Below, piece after piece: positions 10,042-16,410 of a DNA stretch of 54,634 nucleotides. How positions within the stretch are numbered: position 1 is the first letter of the stretch; each line of letters begins with the position of its first letter. The position numbers were made by a program, and so were the translations under genes. The notes below the pieces were generated by a model. It was not told where the DNA came from and ran no database searches. It saw only the letters and a list, made by a program, of their open reading frames with translations. The stretch is from Thiogranum sp. GTDB lineage: Bacteria; Pseudomonadota; Gammaproteobacteria; DSM-19610. Location: contig JAJDOI010000160.1 in assembly GCA_022340245.1 (NCBI GenBank), positions 1-54,634 of the forward strand, read 5' to 3'.

Positions 10042-10070
10042 ATCATAGGATTTTTTCGGGTGCGCGTCGA
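10042..10070 (-). promoter_or_regulatory. candidate rpiA promoter
   Basis: On the minus strand, TCGACG (10070-10065) and TATGAT (10047-10042) are 17 bp apart, about 28 bp before the rpiA start codon and upstream of its AGGAG. The call rests on sequence alone. Confidence 0.5.
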
Positions 10071-10100
10071 TTTTTTGGGCTGATGTTTTTGGCGGCGGCG

Positions 10101-10177
10101 GGGTTGAGGTGTGGCAGTGCCTCGACTGCTTAGGGTGCGAGCACCTGCGCTGTCGAGGCACGCCCACCCCCGAACCC
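10101..10177. repeat. 77-bp palindromic element, copy A (family 2)
   Basis: 26-bp arms flank a 25-nt core (10127-10151). The inner 10 bp of the arms are perfectly paired (GTGCCTCGAC / GTCGAGGCAC) and the outer 16 bp pair at about 11 positions. The core is the reverse complement of the copy B core with a few changes. I do not recognise the family. Confidence 0.75.
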
Positions 10178-10226
10178 AACGGATACGGTGCCAGGGAATT
10201 TCTCCGTGAAGAGTTACGCCACCCCA

Positions 10227-10303
10227 GGGGTTAGGCCGGGTACAACCTCGACGGTGCATGTGCTTGCACCCTAAGCCGTCGAGGTTGTACCCGGCCTAAC
10301 CCC
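10227..10303. repeat. 77-bp palindromic element, copy B (family 2), perfect hairpin
   Basis: This is a perfect inverted repeat: the left arm begins GGGGTTAGGCCGGG and the right arm ends CCCGGCCTAACCCC. The 26-bp arms, extended by 2 bp into the core, are fully complementary. The core at 10253-10277 reads GGTGCATGTGCTTGC then ACCCTAAGCC. The element lies 49 bp from copy A, between divergent rpiA and ilvA. No U-run follows on either strand, so it does not look like a terminator. Confidence 0.85.
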
Positions 10304-10383
10304 GGCCTACGGAGCGCCTGTTACAGTCCAACTACCACACCTGTACCGCCTCTGGATCGCAGGGCCGTTCCTGGCAGGTTTCC

Positions 10384-10415
10384 GTTGGGCTTCGCTACGC
10401 TCAACCCAACCTACG
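10384..10415. repeat. Hairpin repeat family 1, single inverted unit upstream of ilvA
   Basis: GTTGGGCTTCGCTACGCTCA is followed by ACCCAACCTACG. It is a lone inverted unit without a forward partner. Together with the two 77-bp palindromes and the two promoters it accounts for most of the 483-bp rpiA-ilvA gap. Confidence 0.88.
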
Positions 10416-10460
10416 GTGGTAATCCACGGGTGGGCGTACTTAACCTAAGCCGATTGCCCG

Positions 10461-10491
10461 TTGACTCCCACCCCGATGCTGCCTGTATGAT
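10461..10491 (+). promoter_or_regulatory. candidate ilvA promoter abutting the start codon
   Basis: TTGACT (10461-10466) and TATGAT (10486-10491) are 19 bp apart, a long spacing. The ATG of ilvA starts at 10498, just where transcription would be expected to begin, and no Shine-Dalgarno sequence is visible. Confidence 0.45.
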
Positions 10492-10497
10492 CTGCCG

Positions 10498-12015
10498 ATG
10501 GCCGATAATTATCTGAAAAAAATCCTGAATTCCCGTGTCTACGACGTTGCCGTCAAGTCGCCGCTGGACTATGCGCCGAACCTGTCGCGACGTCTTAATA
10601 ACCATGTCTGGCTGAAACGCGAAGATCTGCAGCCGGTATTTTCCTTCAAGCTGCGCGGCGCCTATAACAAGATTTCCGGCCTCAGCGAAGCCGAGTGCGC
10701 CAACGGTATTATCGCCGCGTCCGCCGGCAATCACGCCCAGGGCGTGGCGCTGGCGGCGAGACACCGCAAACTCAAATCGCTCATCGTCATGCCCCGGACC
10801 ACCCCGGGCATCAAGGTGAGCGCGGTCCAGGCGCTGGGGGGCAAGACGCTACTTTACGGCGATACCTACGACGAAGCGTGTGCGCACGCCCTGGCGCTGG
10901 CCGAGGAACGCGGAATGGTTTTCATCCACCCTTATGATGACCCGGATGTGATAGCGGGGCAGGGCACCATTGCAATGGAGCTGCTGCATCAGCACCGTGA
11001 CCCGCTGGACGCGGTGTTTGTGCCCGTCGGCGGCGGCGGACTTATCGCGGGTATCGCGACCTATATCAAGGCCCTGCGCCCGGAGATTCGTGTCATCGGC
11101 GTGGAGCCGGACGATGCGCCCAGTATGTATGAAGCCCTGAAGCGCAAGCGCCGCGTGGTGCTCGACCAGGTCGGCATCTTTGTCGACGGTGTGGCCGTTA
11201 GACAGGTCGGCAAGGAGACCTATCGGCTGGCGCGCCAGTACGTCGATGAGGTGATTCTGGTCAGTACTGACGAGGTCTGCGCGGCGACCAAGGATATTTT
11301 CGACGATACCCGCGCGATGGTGGAACCCGCCGGCGCGCTGGCGGTGGCGGCCATCAAGAAGTACGTCGAGCGCAGCGGCGTCGAGGGCGAGACGCTGGTG
11401 GCGATCAACAGCGGCGCGAATATCAATTTCGACCGCCTGCGTTACGTCGCCGAGCGTGCCGAGCTGGGCGAGCGGCGCGAAGCGCTGCTGGCGGTGACGA
11501 TTCCGGAACGCCCAGGCAGCTTTCTGCACTTCTGCAAGACCCTGGGCAGGCGCGGGATCACCGAGTTCAACTACCGTTACGCGGATGACGCTGACGCCCA
11601 GGTATTCGCCGGCGTGCAGTTGTCTGGCGGTGACGAGGAACGCCTGGAGCTGATAGAAACGCTGCGCGGCGAGGGCTACCCGGTCGTCGACATGACCGAT
11701 AACGAAATGGCCAAGACGCATATCCGTTTCATGGTCGGCGGTCATGCCAGGGGTATCCAGCACGAAGTGCTGTACCGCTTCGAATTTCCGGAGCGCCCCG
11801 GCGCGCTGCTCAAGTTCCTCTCCAGCATGGGCAAGGGCTGGAATATCAGCCTGTTCCATTACCGGAACCACGGTGCGGCCTACGGCCGCGTGCTGGTCGG
11901 GGTACAGGTGCCGGACGAGGACCGCAAACGCTTCAGGAGTCTTCTGGACGAGCTCGGTTATATCTACTTCGAGGAGCGCGACAACCCCGCCTATGGGTTG
12001 TTCCTCGGCGGCTGA
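10498..12015 (+). CDS. ilvA: Threonine ammonia-lyase (threonine deaminase), biosynthetic
   Basis: IlvA is a PLP enzyme that converts threonine to 2-oxobutanoate, the committed step to isoleucine. The 505-residue protein has the catalytic domain with the PLP lysine in PVFSFKLRGAYNK (about residue 52), the glycine-rich phosphate loop VPVGGGGLIAG near residue 178, and two C-terminal ACT-like regulatory repeats (AVTIPERPGSFLHF near 333; YRFEFPERPGALLKF near 427). The paired regulatory repeats predict isoleucine inhibition and valine activation, as in E. coli (514 aa). The start matches homologues but lacks an SD. It is transcribed toward the EVE gene, with a hairpin repeat between them. Confidence 0.97.
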   Translation: MADNYLKKILNSRVYDVAVKSPLDYAPNLSRRLNNHVWLKREDLQPVFSFKLRGAYNKISGLSEAECANGIIAASAGNHAQGVALAARHRKLKSLIVMPRTTPGIKVSAVQALGGKTLLYGDTYDEACAHALALAEERGMVFIHPYDDPDVIAGQGTIAMELLHQHRDPLDAVFVPVGGGGLIAGIATYIKALRPEIRVIGVEPDDAPSMYEALKRKRRVVLDQVGIFVDGVAVRQVGKETYRLARQYVDEVILVSTDEVCAATKDIFDDTRAMVEPAGALAVAAIKKYVERSGVEGETLVAINSGANINFDRLRYVAERAELGERREALLAVTIPERPGSFLHFCKTLGRRGITEFNYRYADDADAQVFAGVQLSGGDEERLELIETLRGEGYPVVDMTDNEMAKTHIRFMVGGHARGIQHEVLYRFEFPERPGALLKFLSSMGKGWNISLFHYRNHGAAYGRVLVGVQVPDEDRKRFRSLLDELGYIYFEERDNPAYGLFLGG

Positions 12016-12019
12016 TGTT

Positions 12020-12067
12020 TGTTGGGCTTCGCTGCGCTCAGCCCAACAAAGCAGCGAAGCCCAACAA
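12020..12067. repeat. Hairpin repeat family 1 between convergent ilvA and EVE gene
   Basis: An inverted unit starting TGTTGGGCTTCGCTGCGCTC is followed directly by a half unit (GCAGCGAAGCCCAACA). It begins 5 bp after the ilvA stop and ends 16 bp before the converging gene, so any transcript leaving either gene would contain the hairpin. Confidence 0.88.
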
Positions 12068-12082
12068 AACGGACCATCACGC

Positions 12083-12553
12083 TCAGACCGGTTTGTCTTC
12101 CAGTCCCAGCACAAAATCCCATTGCGGCTTGCTGATAGGCATGATCGACAGGCGGTTGCCCTTGCGCACCAGCGGGCAGTCTTGCAGCGCTTTGTAGCCC
12201 TTCAATTCACTGAGCGTGATGACGCGCCGCAGCTTGCGCTGGTACTGCACATCCACCATATACCAGCGCGGTTTGTCCGGATCGCTCTTGGGGTCGTAGT
12301 ACTTTGACTCCGGGTGGAACGCCGTGTGATCCGGGTAGCCTTCCCTGACGACCTTCATGATGCCGACAATACCGGGCTCGTCGCAGTTGGAATGATAGAA
12401 AAACACCAGGTCGCCCTTTTTCATGTCGTCGCGCATCATGTTGCGCGCCTGGTAGTTGCGCACCCCGTCCCAGTGCTCGGTTTTCTTCGGCATGGCCTTG
12501 AGGTGGTCGATACCGAAGACATCGGGCTCGGATTTCATCAGCCAGTAGTTCAT
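12083..12553 (-). CDS. EVE-domain protein
   Basis: This 156-residue protein consists of a single EVE domain, a PUA-like fold that binds modified bases in RNA or DNA. It begins MNYWLMKSEPDVFGIDHLKA and contains WDGVRNYQARNMMRDDMKKGD and VFFYHSN, the three signature stretches of the family. EVE proteins often lie next to genes of RNA maturation or nucleotide and folate metabolism; here the next gene is 5-formyl-THF cyclo-ligase. Substrate and role are not known for this member. The start is the only sensible Met, with a GGA-type site upstream. Confidence 0.93.
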   Translation of the reverse strand: MNYWLMKSEPDVFGIDHLKAMPKKTEHWDGVRNYQARNMMRDDMKKGDLVFFYHSNCDEPGIVGIMKVVREGYPDHTAFHPESKYYDPKSDPDKPRWYMVDVQYQRKLRRVITLSELKGYKALQDCPLVRKGNRLSIMPISKPQWDFVLGLEDKPV

Positions 12554-12590
12554 GCAACGTTGTCCTTGTGGTTATGCAGTGGCGTCTTGT

Positions 12591-13190
12591 TCATGCCGGT
12601 GCGGGAAACCGCTGCCAGCCGCTATCGGTTACCACCGCCGTCAGGGGCACGTCCCAGCTTTGTGCGGGTAACTGTGGCAGCTGCTGAAAGTCGTAAGCCA
12701 GACCGACCAGGTGCGGTTTGCGCCATGCCTGGCGTCTGAGCAGAAAGCGGAAGCTGCGGTCGTAAAAACCGCCCCCCATGCCCAGCCGGTTGCCGCCCGC
12801 GTCGAAGCCGACCAGGGGGGCCAGCACCAGATCGAGCGCCAGCGGCGCAATACGCTGCCGGTGCACCTGTTCCGGCTCGCCGATGCCGAAGCGGTTGTCC
12901 ACCAGGCGCGTGCCGGGTTTATAGCGGGCGAACCACAGGCGGTTATGCAGAAACGGCACCAGCACCGGCAGGTACACCTGTTTTCCCAGGGACCAGGCGC
13001 GATCGATAATCGCCGCGGTATCGACTTCGCCGTCGGCCGGCAGGTAGACGGCAATCCGCTGACTGTTATTGAACAGGGATTGCGTGAACAGCTGCCGGCA
13101 CAGGGCATTGGTGCGCTGCCGGCGTTCGTGATGACTGAGAGATCTGCGCTGTGCGCGCAGTTTTCGGCGTTGTTGTGGGCGGTCGCACAT
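12591..13190 (-). CDS. 5-formyltetrahydrofolate cyclo-ligase
   Basis: This ATP-dependent enzyme returns 5-formyl-tetrahydrofolate to the active one-carbon pool as 5,10-methenyl-THF. The 199-residue protein has the basic N-terminal helix (QQRRKLRAQRRSL), the substrate segment AVYLPADGEVDT near residue 47, and the ATP/metal motif RLGMGGGFYDRSF near residue 135. In E. coli the equivalent gene (fau, also ygfA) lies immediately downstream of zapA and 6S RNA, the same order as here. Folate supply also links it to gcvT, thyA, folA and purH in this window. Confidence 0.95.
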   Translation of the reverse strand: MCDRPQQRRKLRAQRRSLSHHERRQRTNALCRQLFTQSLFNNSQRIAVYLPADGEVDTAAIIDRAWSLGKQVYLPVLVPFLHNRLWFARYKPGTRLVDNRFGIGEPEQVHRQRIAPLALDLVLAPLVGFDAGGNRLGMGGGFYDRSFRFLLRRQAWRKPHLVGLAYDFQQLPQLPAQSWDVPLTAVVTDSGWQRFPAPA

Positions 13191-13255
13191 GGCGTAGTGT
13201 CACGGCTGCAACTGGCGTTTGCCCGCGCCGCGTGGCACGGAGATATTCCGAAAAA

Positions 13256-13442
13256 GCGCACCTTCCGCACATACCGTCGCGATTATTGCCCTTGAACCAG
13301 AGGTTCAGGTGGGAGTGAGTGACGGGCCTAAGGCTTTCCACACACGGCGGACATGCTCACTGGCCCGGCAAGCCGACTCCCGAGGACAATAATTAGGCTC
13401 AAGGAAGATCGTAACCGCTAACGCGCAGCGCAGAAGGTACGC
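13256..13442 (-). ncRNA. ssrS: 6S RNA
   Basis: 6S RNA mimics an open promoter and sequesters sigma-70 RNA polymerase in stationary phase. On the minus strand the roughly 187-nt element has a 5' end (GCGTACCTTCTGCGC) that pairs with its 3' end (GTGCGGAAGGTGCGC). It contains the conserved pieces GTGAGCATG, AAGCCTTA and the ACCTGAACC / GGTTCAAGGG hairpin found in E. coli 6S RNA in the same order. TATAAT (13453-13448) sits seven bases before the predicted 5' end, and a T5 run follows the 3' end. Its location between zapA and 5-FCL is the conserved one. Exact ends are estimates. Confidence 0.92.
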
Positions 13443-13513
13443 CTGTTATTATACAAAATATTCGAGGGCGTCTGTGGACTTTTTTGCCGCTGGTTAGCAG
13501 TCGTGCGCCGAAC

Positions 13514-13589
13514 GTAGGTTGGGCTGAGTCCCGCGAAGCCCGACGTCTGGGGGCGGACTGTTGGGCTTCGTTCCTCAGCCCAACCTACG
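13514..13589. repeat. Hairpin repeat family 1 between 6S RNA and zapA
   Basis: A forward unit starts GTAGGTTGGGCTGAGTCCCG and an inverted unit ends TCAGCCCAACCTACG, making an inward-facing pair. With the 77-bp element copy C it fills part of the 370-bp gap between the 6S promoter and zapA. Confidence 0.88.
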
Positions 13590-13680
13590 GGACGCTGACA
13601 TCGACGTCGGGGTTTTCACAAGGTTTGGTTCAATCCGGCAGGAAAGCAGAGCCTGCGGCGAAAATCGCTCTCCGCCCCCC

Positions 13681-13757
13681 AGGGTGTGCTTTGGCAATGC
13701 CTCGACGGTGCATGCGCTCGCGCCCTAAGCCAAAAACCCTATCCCGGCCCGGCGTCG
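13681..13757. repeat. 77-bp element, copy C (family 2), decayed
   Basis: The 25-nt core at 13707-13731 (GGTGCATGCGCTCGC then GCCCTAAGCC) matches copy B at all but three positions. The left arm keeps GGCAATGCCTCGAC, as in copy A. The right arm has lost GTCGAGG but keeps ATCCCGGCC, as in copy B. Long pairing is gone; a short TTTGGC / GCCAAA pairing (13690-13695 with 13729-13734) remains. Confidence 0.65.
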
Positions 13758-13812
13758 TTTAAAGGATGTCGGGTCACGGCGACAGTGCCGTTTCCCATTT
13801 CTGGTGAGGCTG

Positions 13813-14127
13813 CTAGAGTTCCAGCTGGTTGCCGTTGTTCAGCGCCAGGTCGATCTTGTCCTGTAACGCGCGGATGCGTTTGCTGACATTCAGCTGGTAT
13901 TCGTCGCGGGTGTACTTCTGCTCGAGCAGGTCGTGCGCCATGTTCAGCGCGGCCATGACGGCAATACGGTCAGCGCCGACAATCTTGCCGGTATCGCGGA
14001 TTTCCTTCATTTTTTCCGTCAACAACTCGGCGGAGGCGAACAGCGCCTCGCGTTCGTTGTCTGGACAGGCCACCAGGTACTCCTTGTCCAGGATGTGTAT
14101 CCGCATGGGCTTGGTTTCCTTGTTCAT
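13813..14127 (-). CDS. zapA: Cell division protein ZapA
   Basis: ZapA bundles FtsZ filaments at the division ring. The 104-residue protein (E. coli 109) has the small N-terminal globular domain (MRIHILDKEYLVACPDNERE, with the typical ALFASAELLTEKM following) and a long C-terminal coiled coil with IAVMAALNMAHDLLEQK. An internal Met at residue 8 (MRIHIL) is a possible alternative start. Its start overlaps the stop of the ZapB-like gene by four bases, so the two are translationally coupled. It reads toward 6S RNA, as in E. coli. Confidence 0.95.
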   Translation of the reverse strand: MNKETKPMRIHILDKEYLVACPDNEREALFASAELLTEKMKEIRDTGKIVGADRIAVMAALNMAHDLLEQKYTRDEYQLNVSKRIRALQDKIDLALNNGNQLEL

Positions 14128-14357
14128 GCGCCGTGTTCCATTGCCTTCAAGCGGTTGATCATGGCCTCGACACGGGTTCGGGCCAGTTCGTTCTTCTCTA
14201 TCAGGTTAGCGCGTTCCGTCACCAGGTTGTCCTGCTGGTTGCGAAGCGACCGGTTTTCTTCCTTGAGACGCTCGATACTGTGCACCAGTTCTTCCAGGCG
14301 GACTTCCAGTTTGCGCAGTTCCTGCTCGGTTACGGATTGGGGTGTAGAGTTCGACAT
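14124..14357 (-). CDS. ZapB-like coiled-coil protein (TIGR02449 / DUF904 type)
   Basis: This 77-residue product is almost entirely a predicted coiled coil (LRKLEVRLEELVHSIERLKE, then ENRSLRNQQDNLVTERANLI) with heptad leucines and no globular domain. Small proteins of this type sit directly upstream of zapA in many gammaproteobacteria, and a division role by association is likely but not shown here. I start it at MSNSTPQ (14357); a Met eight residues earlier (14381) is also possible. It diverges from ygfB across a short promoter region of about 60 bp. Confidence 0.85.
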   Translation of the reverse strand: MSNSTPQSVTEQELRKLEVRLEELVHSIERLKEENRSLRNQQDNLVTERANLIEKNELARTRVEAMINRLKAMEHGA

Positions 14358-14418
14358 GGGCTCACTATAGTGAAGGGCCAAAAATGCGTCAATCTCGACG
14401 CTGTGCGATAATCATACA

Positions 14419-14982
14419 ATGTCTGAAAATCAACGTCTTGACTATTACGAGCTCGGCGACACCCTGGCCCGGGCGCAGGTGGCTGCGGACGCGGCCGATT
14501 GCCATGGCCTGCTCACGGGCCTGGTTTGCGCCGCGGGGTTCGCTGACCCGAAGGTCTGGATGTTGCAGGTTTTCGATGACTACAACCCCAGGGACGTGCT
14601 GCAGGCGGAGGCGGCGAAACAGCTTCAGGCCGTCTACGAGGACACGCTGGCGCGCCTGAACAGTCCGGATCTCGACTTCGAGCCGCTGTTGCCCGATGAT
14701 GAAGACCCGCTGCGCGAGCGCACCGAGTCCCTGGGCAGCTGGTGCGGGGGATTTCTGTCCGGTCTCGGACTGGGCGGGTTGCCCGACCCGTCGCGTTTGC
14801 CCGAGGAGGTCGCGGAACTGCTGGACGACCTGGGGCAGATTGCCCGGGTGGATTTCGAGCTGGACGATGCCGACGAGCAAGAGCAGGCCGCCTTCGCCGA
14901 GGTGGTCGAATATGTGCGTGTCGGGGTGCTGCTGATCAACGAAGAGCTGCAGCCCTCCAAAGCGCCGCCCCTACTGCAATAG
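14419..14982 (+). CDS. YgfB / UPF0149 family protein
   Basis: The molecular function of this conserved family is not settled. The 187-residue acidic protein begins with the family's DCHGLLTGLVCAAG segment near residue 30 and has SLGSWCGGFLSGLGLGG near residue 109, both diagnostic for UPF0149. The C-terminal part (ELLDDLGQIARVD, then EEYVRVG-like EVVEYVRVGVLLINEEL) also matches. It is the first gene of the conserved ygfB-pepP-ubiH-ubiI operon, with pepP five bases downstream. Homologues of this length are usual. Confidence 0.92.
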   Translation: MSENQRLDYYELGDTLARAQVAADAADCHGLLTGLVCAAGFADPKVWMLQVFDDYNPRDVLQAEAAKQLQAVYEDTLARLNSPDLDFEPLLPDDEDPLRERTESLGSWCGGFLSGLGLGGLPDPSRLPEEVAELLDDLGQIARVDFELDDADEQEQAAFAEVVEYVRVGVLLINEELQPSKAPPLLQ

Positions 14983-14987
14983 AGACC

Positions 14988-16292
14988 ATGGACCAGAAAG
15001 AATTCGCCCGCCGGCGCAAGCAGCTTATGCACATGATGGGGCAGGATGCGATCGCTATTCTGCCCACCAACCCAGTGCGTCCGCGCAATCGTGACGTCGA
15101 TTACCCGTTCCGCCCCGACAGCGATTTTTTCTACCTTACCGGGTTCCCGGAGCCCGAGGCGGTGGCCGTGCTGGTGCCGGGCCGCCCGCACGGGGAATAC
15201 CTGCTGTTCTGCCGCGACCGGGACCTGGAAAAAGAAACCTGGAACGGGCGGCGTGCCGGACTCGAAGGGGCGGTCGAGCGCTTCGGGGCCGATGACGCTT
15301 TTCCCATCGGCGATATCGACGACATCCTGCCCGGGTTGCTCGAAAGCCATGAACGGGTCTTCTACACCATGGGCGCGACCCCGGATTTCGACCAGCGCGT
15401 GATCGGCTGGGTGAACCGCATCCGCAGCCAGTCGCGTGCCGGCAAGCAGACGCCGGACGAGTTCGTATCGCTGGAGCACTTTGTCCATGATATGCGCCTC
15501 TACAAGAGTCGCGCGGAGGTCAAGGTGATGCGCCAGGCGGCCAATATCGCCGCGCGCGCCCACAAGCGCGCCATGCAGGCCTGTCGACCCGGCATGATGG
15601 AGTACGAGCTGGAAGCGGAGTACCTGCACGAATTCCGCCGGGCCGGTGGTGAGCCGGCCTATCCCTCCATTGTCGGTGGCGGTGAAAACGCCTGTGTCCT
15701 GCACTACACGGAAAACAACGCCGAACTCAACGGTGGCGACCTGGTGCTGATAGACGCCGGCGTCGAGCACCAGTGCTACGCCTCGGATATCACCCGCTGT
15801 TTCCCCGTCAACGGCCGCTTCAGCAAAGCCCAGCGTGCCATCTATGAGCTGGTCCTGGACGCCCAGCTGGCGGCCATCGAGGAGGTCTACCCCGGTAACA
15901 ACTGGAACGCCCCGCACGACGCCGCGGTCAAGGTTATCACCCGTGGCCTGGTGAAGCTGGGTCTGCTCAAGGGCCGCACCCCGTCGCTGGTCAAGGAGCA
16001 GGCCTTCCGGAAGTTCTACATGCACCGCACCGGCCACTGGCTCGGCATGGATGTGCACGATGTCGGTGAGTACAAGGTGGGCGATGAGTGGCGCGTGCTG
16101 GAGCCCGGCATGGTGCTGACCGTGGAGCCGGGTATCTACATCGCCGCCCGCAGCAAGGGTGTGGCCCGCAAATGGTGGAACATTGGCGTGCGCATCGAGG
16201 ATGATGTGCTGGTAACGCGCGCAGGTTACGATGTGCTCAGCAAGAACGTGCCCAAGACGGTGGAAGAGATCGAGGCCCTGATGGCCTCCTGA
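14988..16292 (+). CDS. pepP: Xaa-Pro aminopeptidase P
   Basis: PepP removes N-terminal residues that precede proline; it is a dinuclear manganese M24 peptidase. The 434-residue protein (E. coli 441) has an N-terminal creatinase-like domain (RRKQLMHMMG, FRPDSDFFYLTGFPEPEA) and a catalytic pita-bread domain. Metal ligands are visible in VLIDAGVEHQCYASDITRCF (two Asp), HRTGHWLGMDVHDVG (His), LTVEPGIYIA (Glu) and VRIEDDVLVT (Glu). The ATG at 14988 follows ygfB by five bases; the frame is open further upstream only inside ygfB. Confidence 0.97.
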   Translation: MDQKEFARRRKQLMHMMGQDAIAILPTNPVRPRNRDVDYPFRPDSDFFYLTGFPEPEAVAVLVPGRPHGEYLLFCRDRDLEKETWNGRRAGLEGAVERFGADDAFPIGDIDDILPGLLESHERVFYTMGATPDFDQRVIGWVNRIRSQSRAGKQTPDEFVSLEHFVHDMRLYKSRAEVKVMRQAANIAARAHKRAMQACRPGMMEYELEAEYLHEFRRAGGEPAYPSIVGGGENACVLHYTENNAELNGGDLVLIDAGVEHQCYASDITRCFPVNGRFSKAQRAIYELVLDAQLAAIEEVYPGNNWNAPHDAAVKVITRGLVKLGLLKGRTPSLVKEQAFRKFYMHRTGHWLGMDVHDVGEYKVGDEWRVLEPGMVLTVEPGIYIAARSKGVARKWWNIGVRIEDDVLVTRAGYDVLSKNVPKTVEEIEALMAS

Positions 16293-16410
16293 GCAGCAGG
16301 AGCGGCAAGCGCGATGGTGACAGTTGCAGGCGGTTCCACCGGCCGATCCGGCCCCCCGATCGAAACGCGCGCTGCCGAGCGCAGCGCTATGGATACCGGC
16401 TGGAACCTGT

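Noticed and set aside
10227-10303. Copy B carries GTTAGGC near one end and GCCTAAC near the other, like integron attC core sites.
   Set aside because: In attC sites the order is RYYYAAC first and GTTRRRY last; here it is reversed, the arms pair perfectly without the unpaired bases attC needs, and no integrase or cassette array is present.
10227-10303. The perfect hairpin might be a transcription terminator.
   Set aside because: It lies upstream of two divergent genes rather than at a gene end, and neither strand has a T-run after it.
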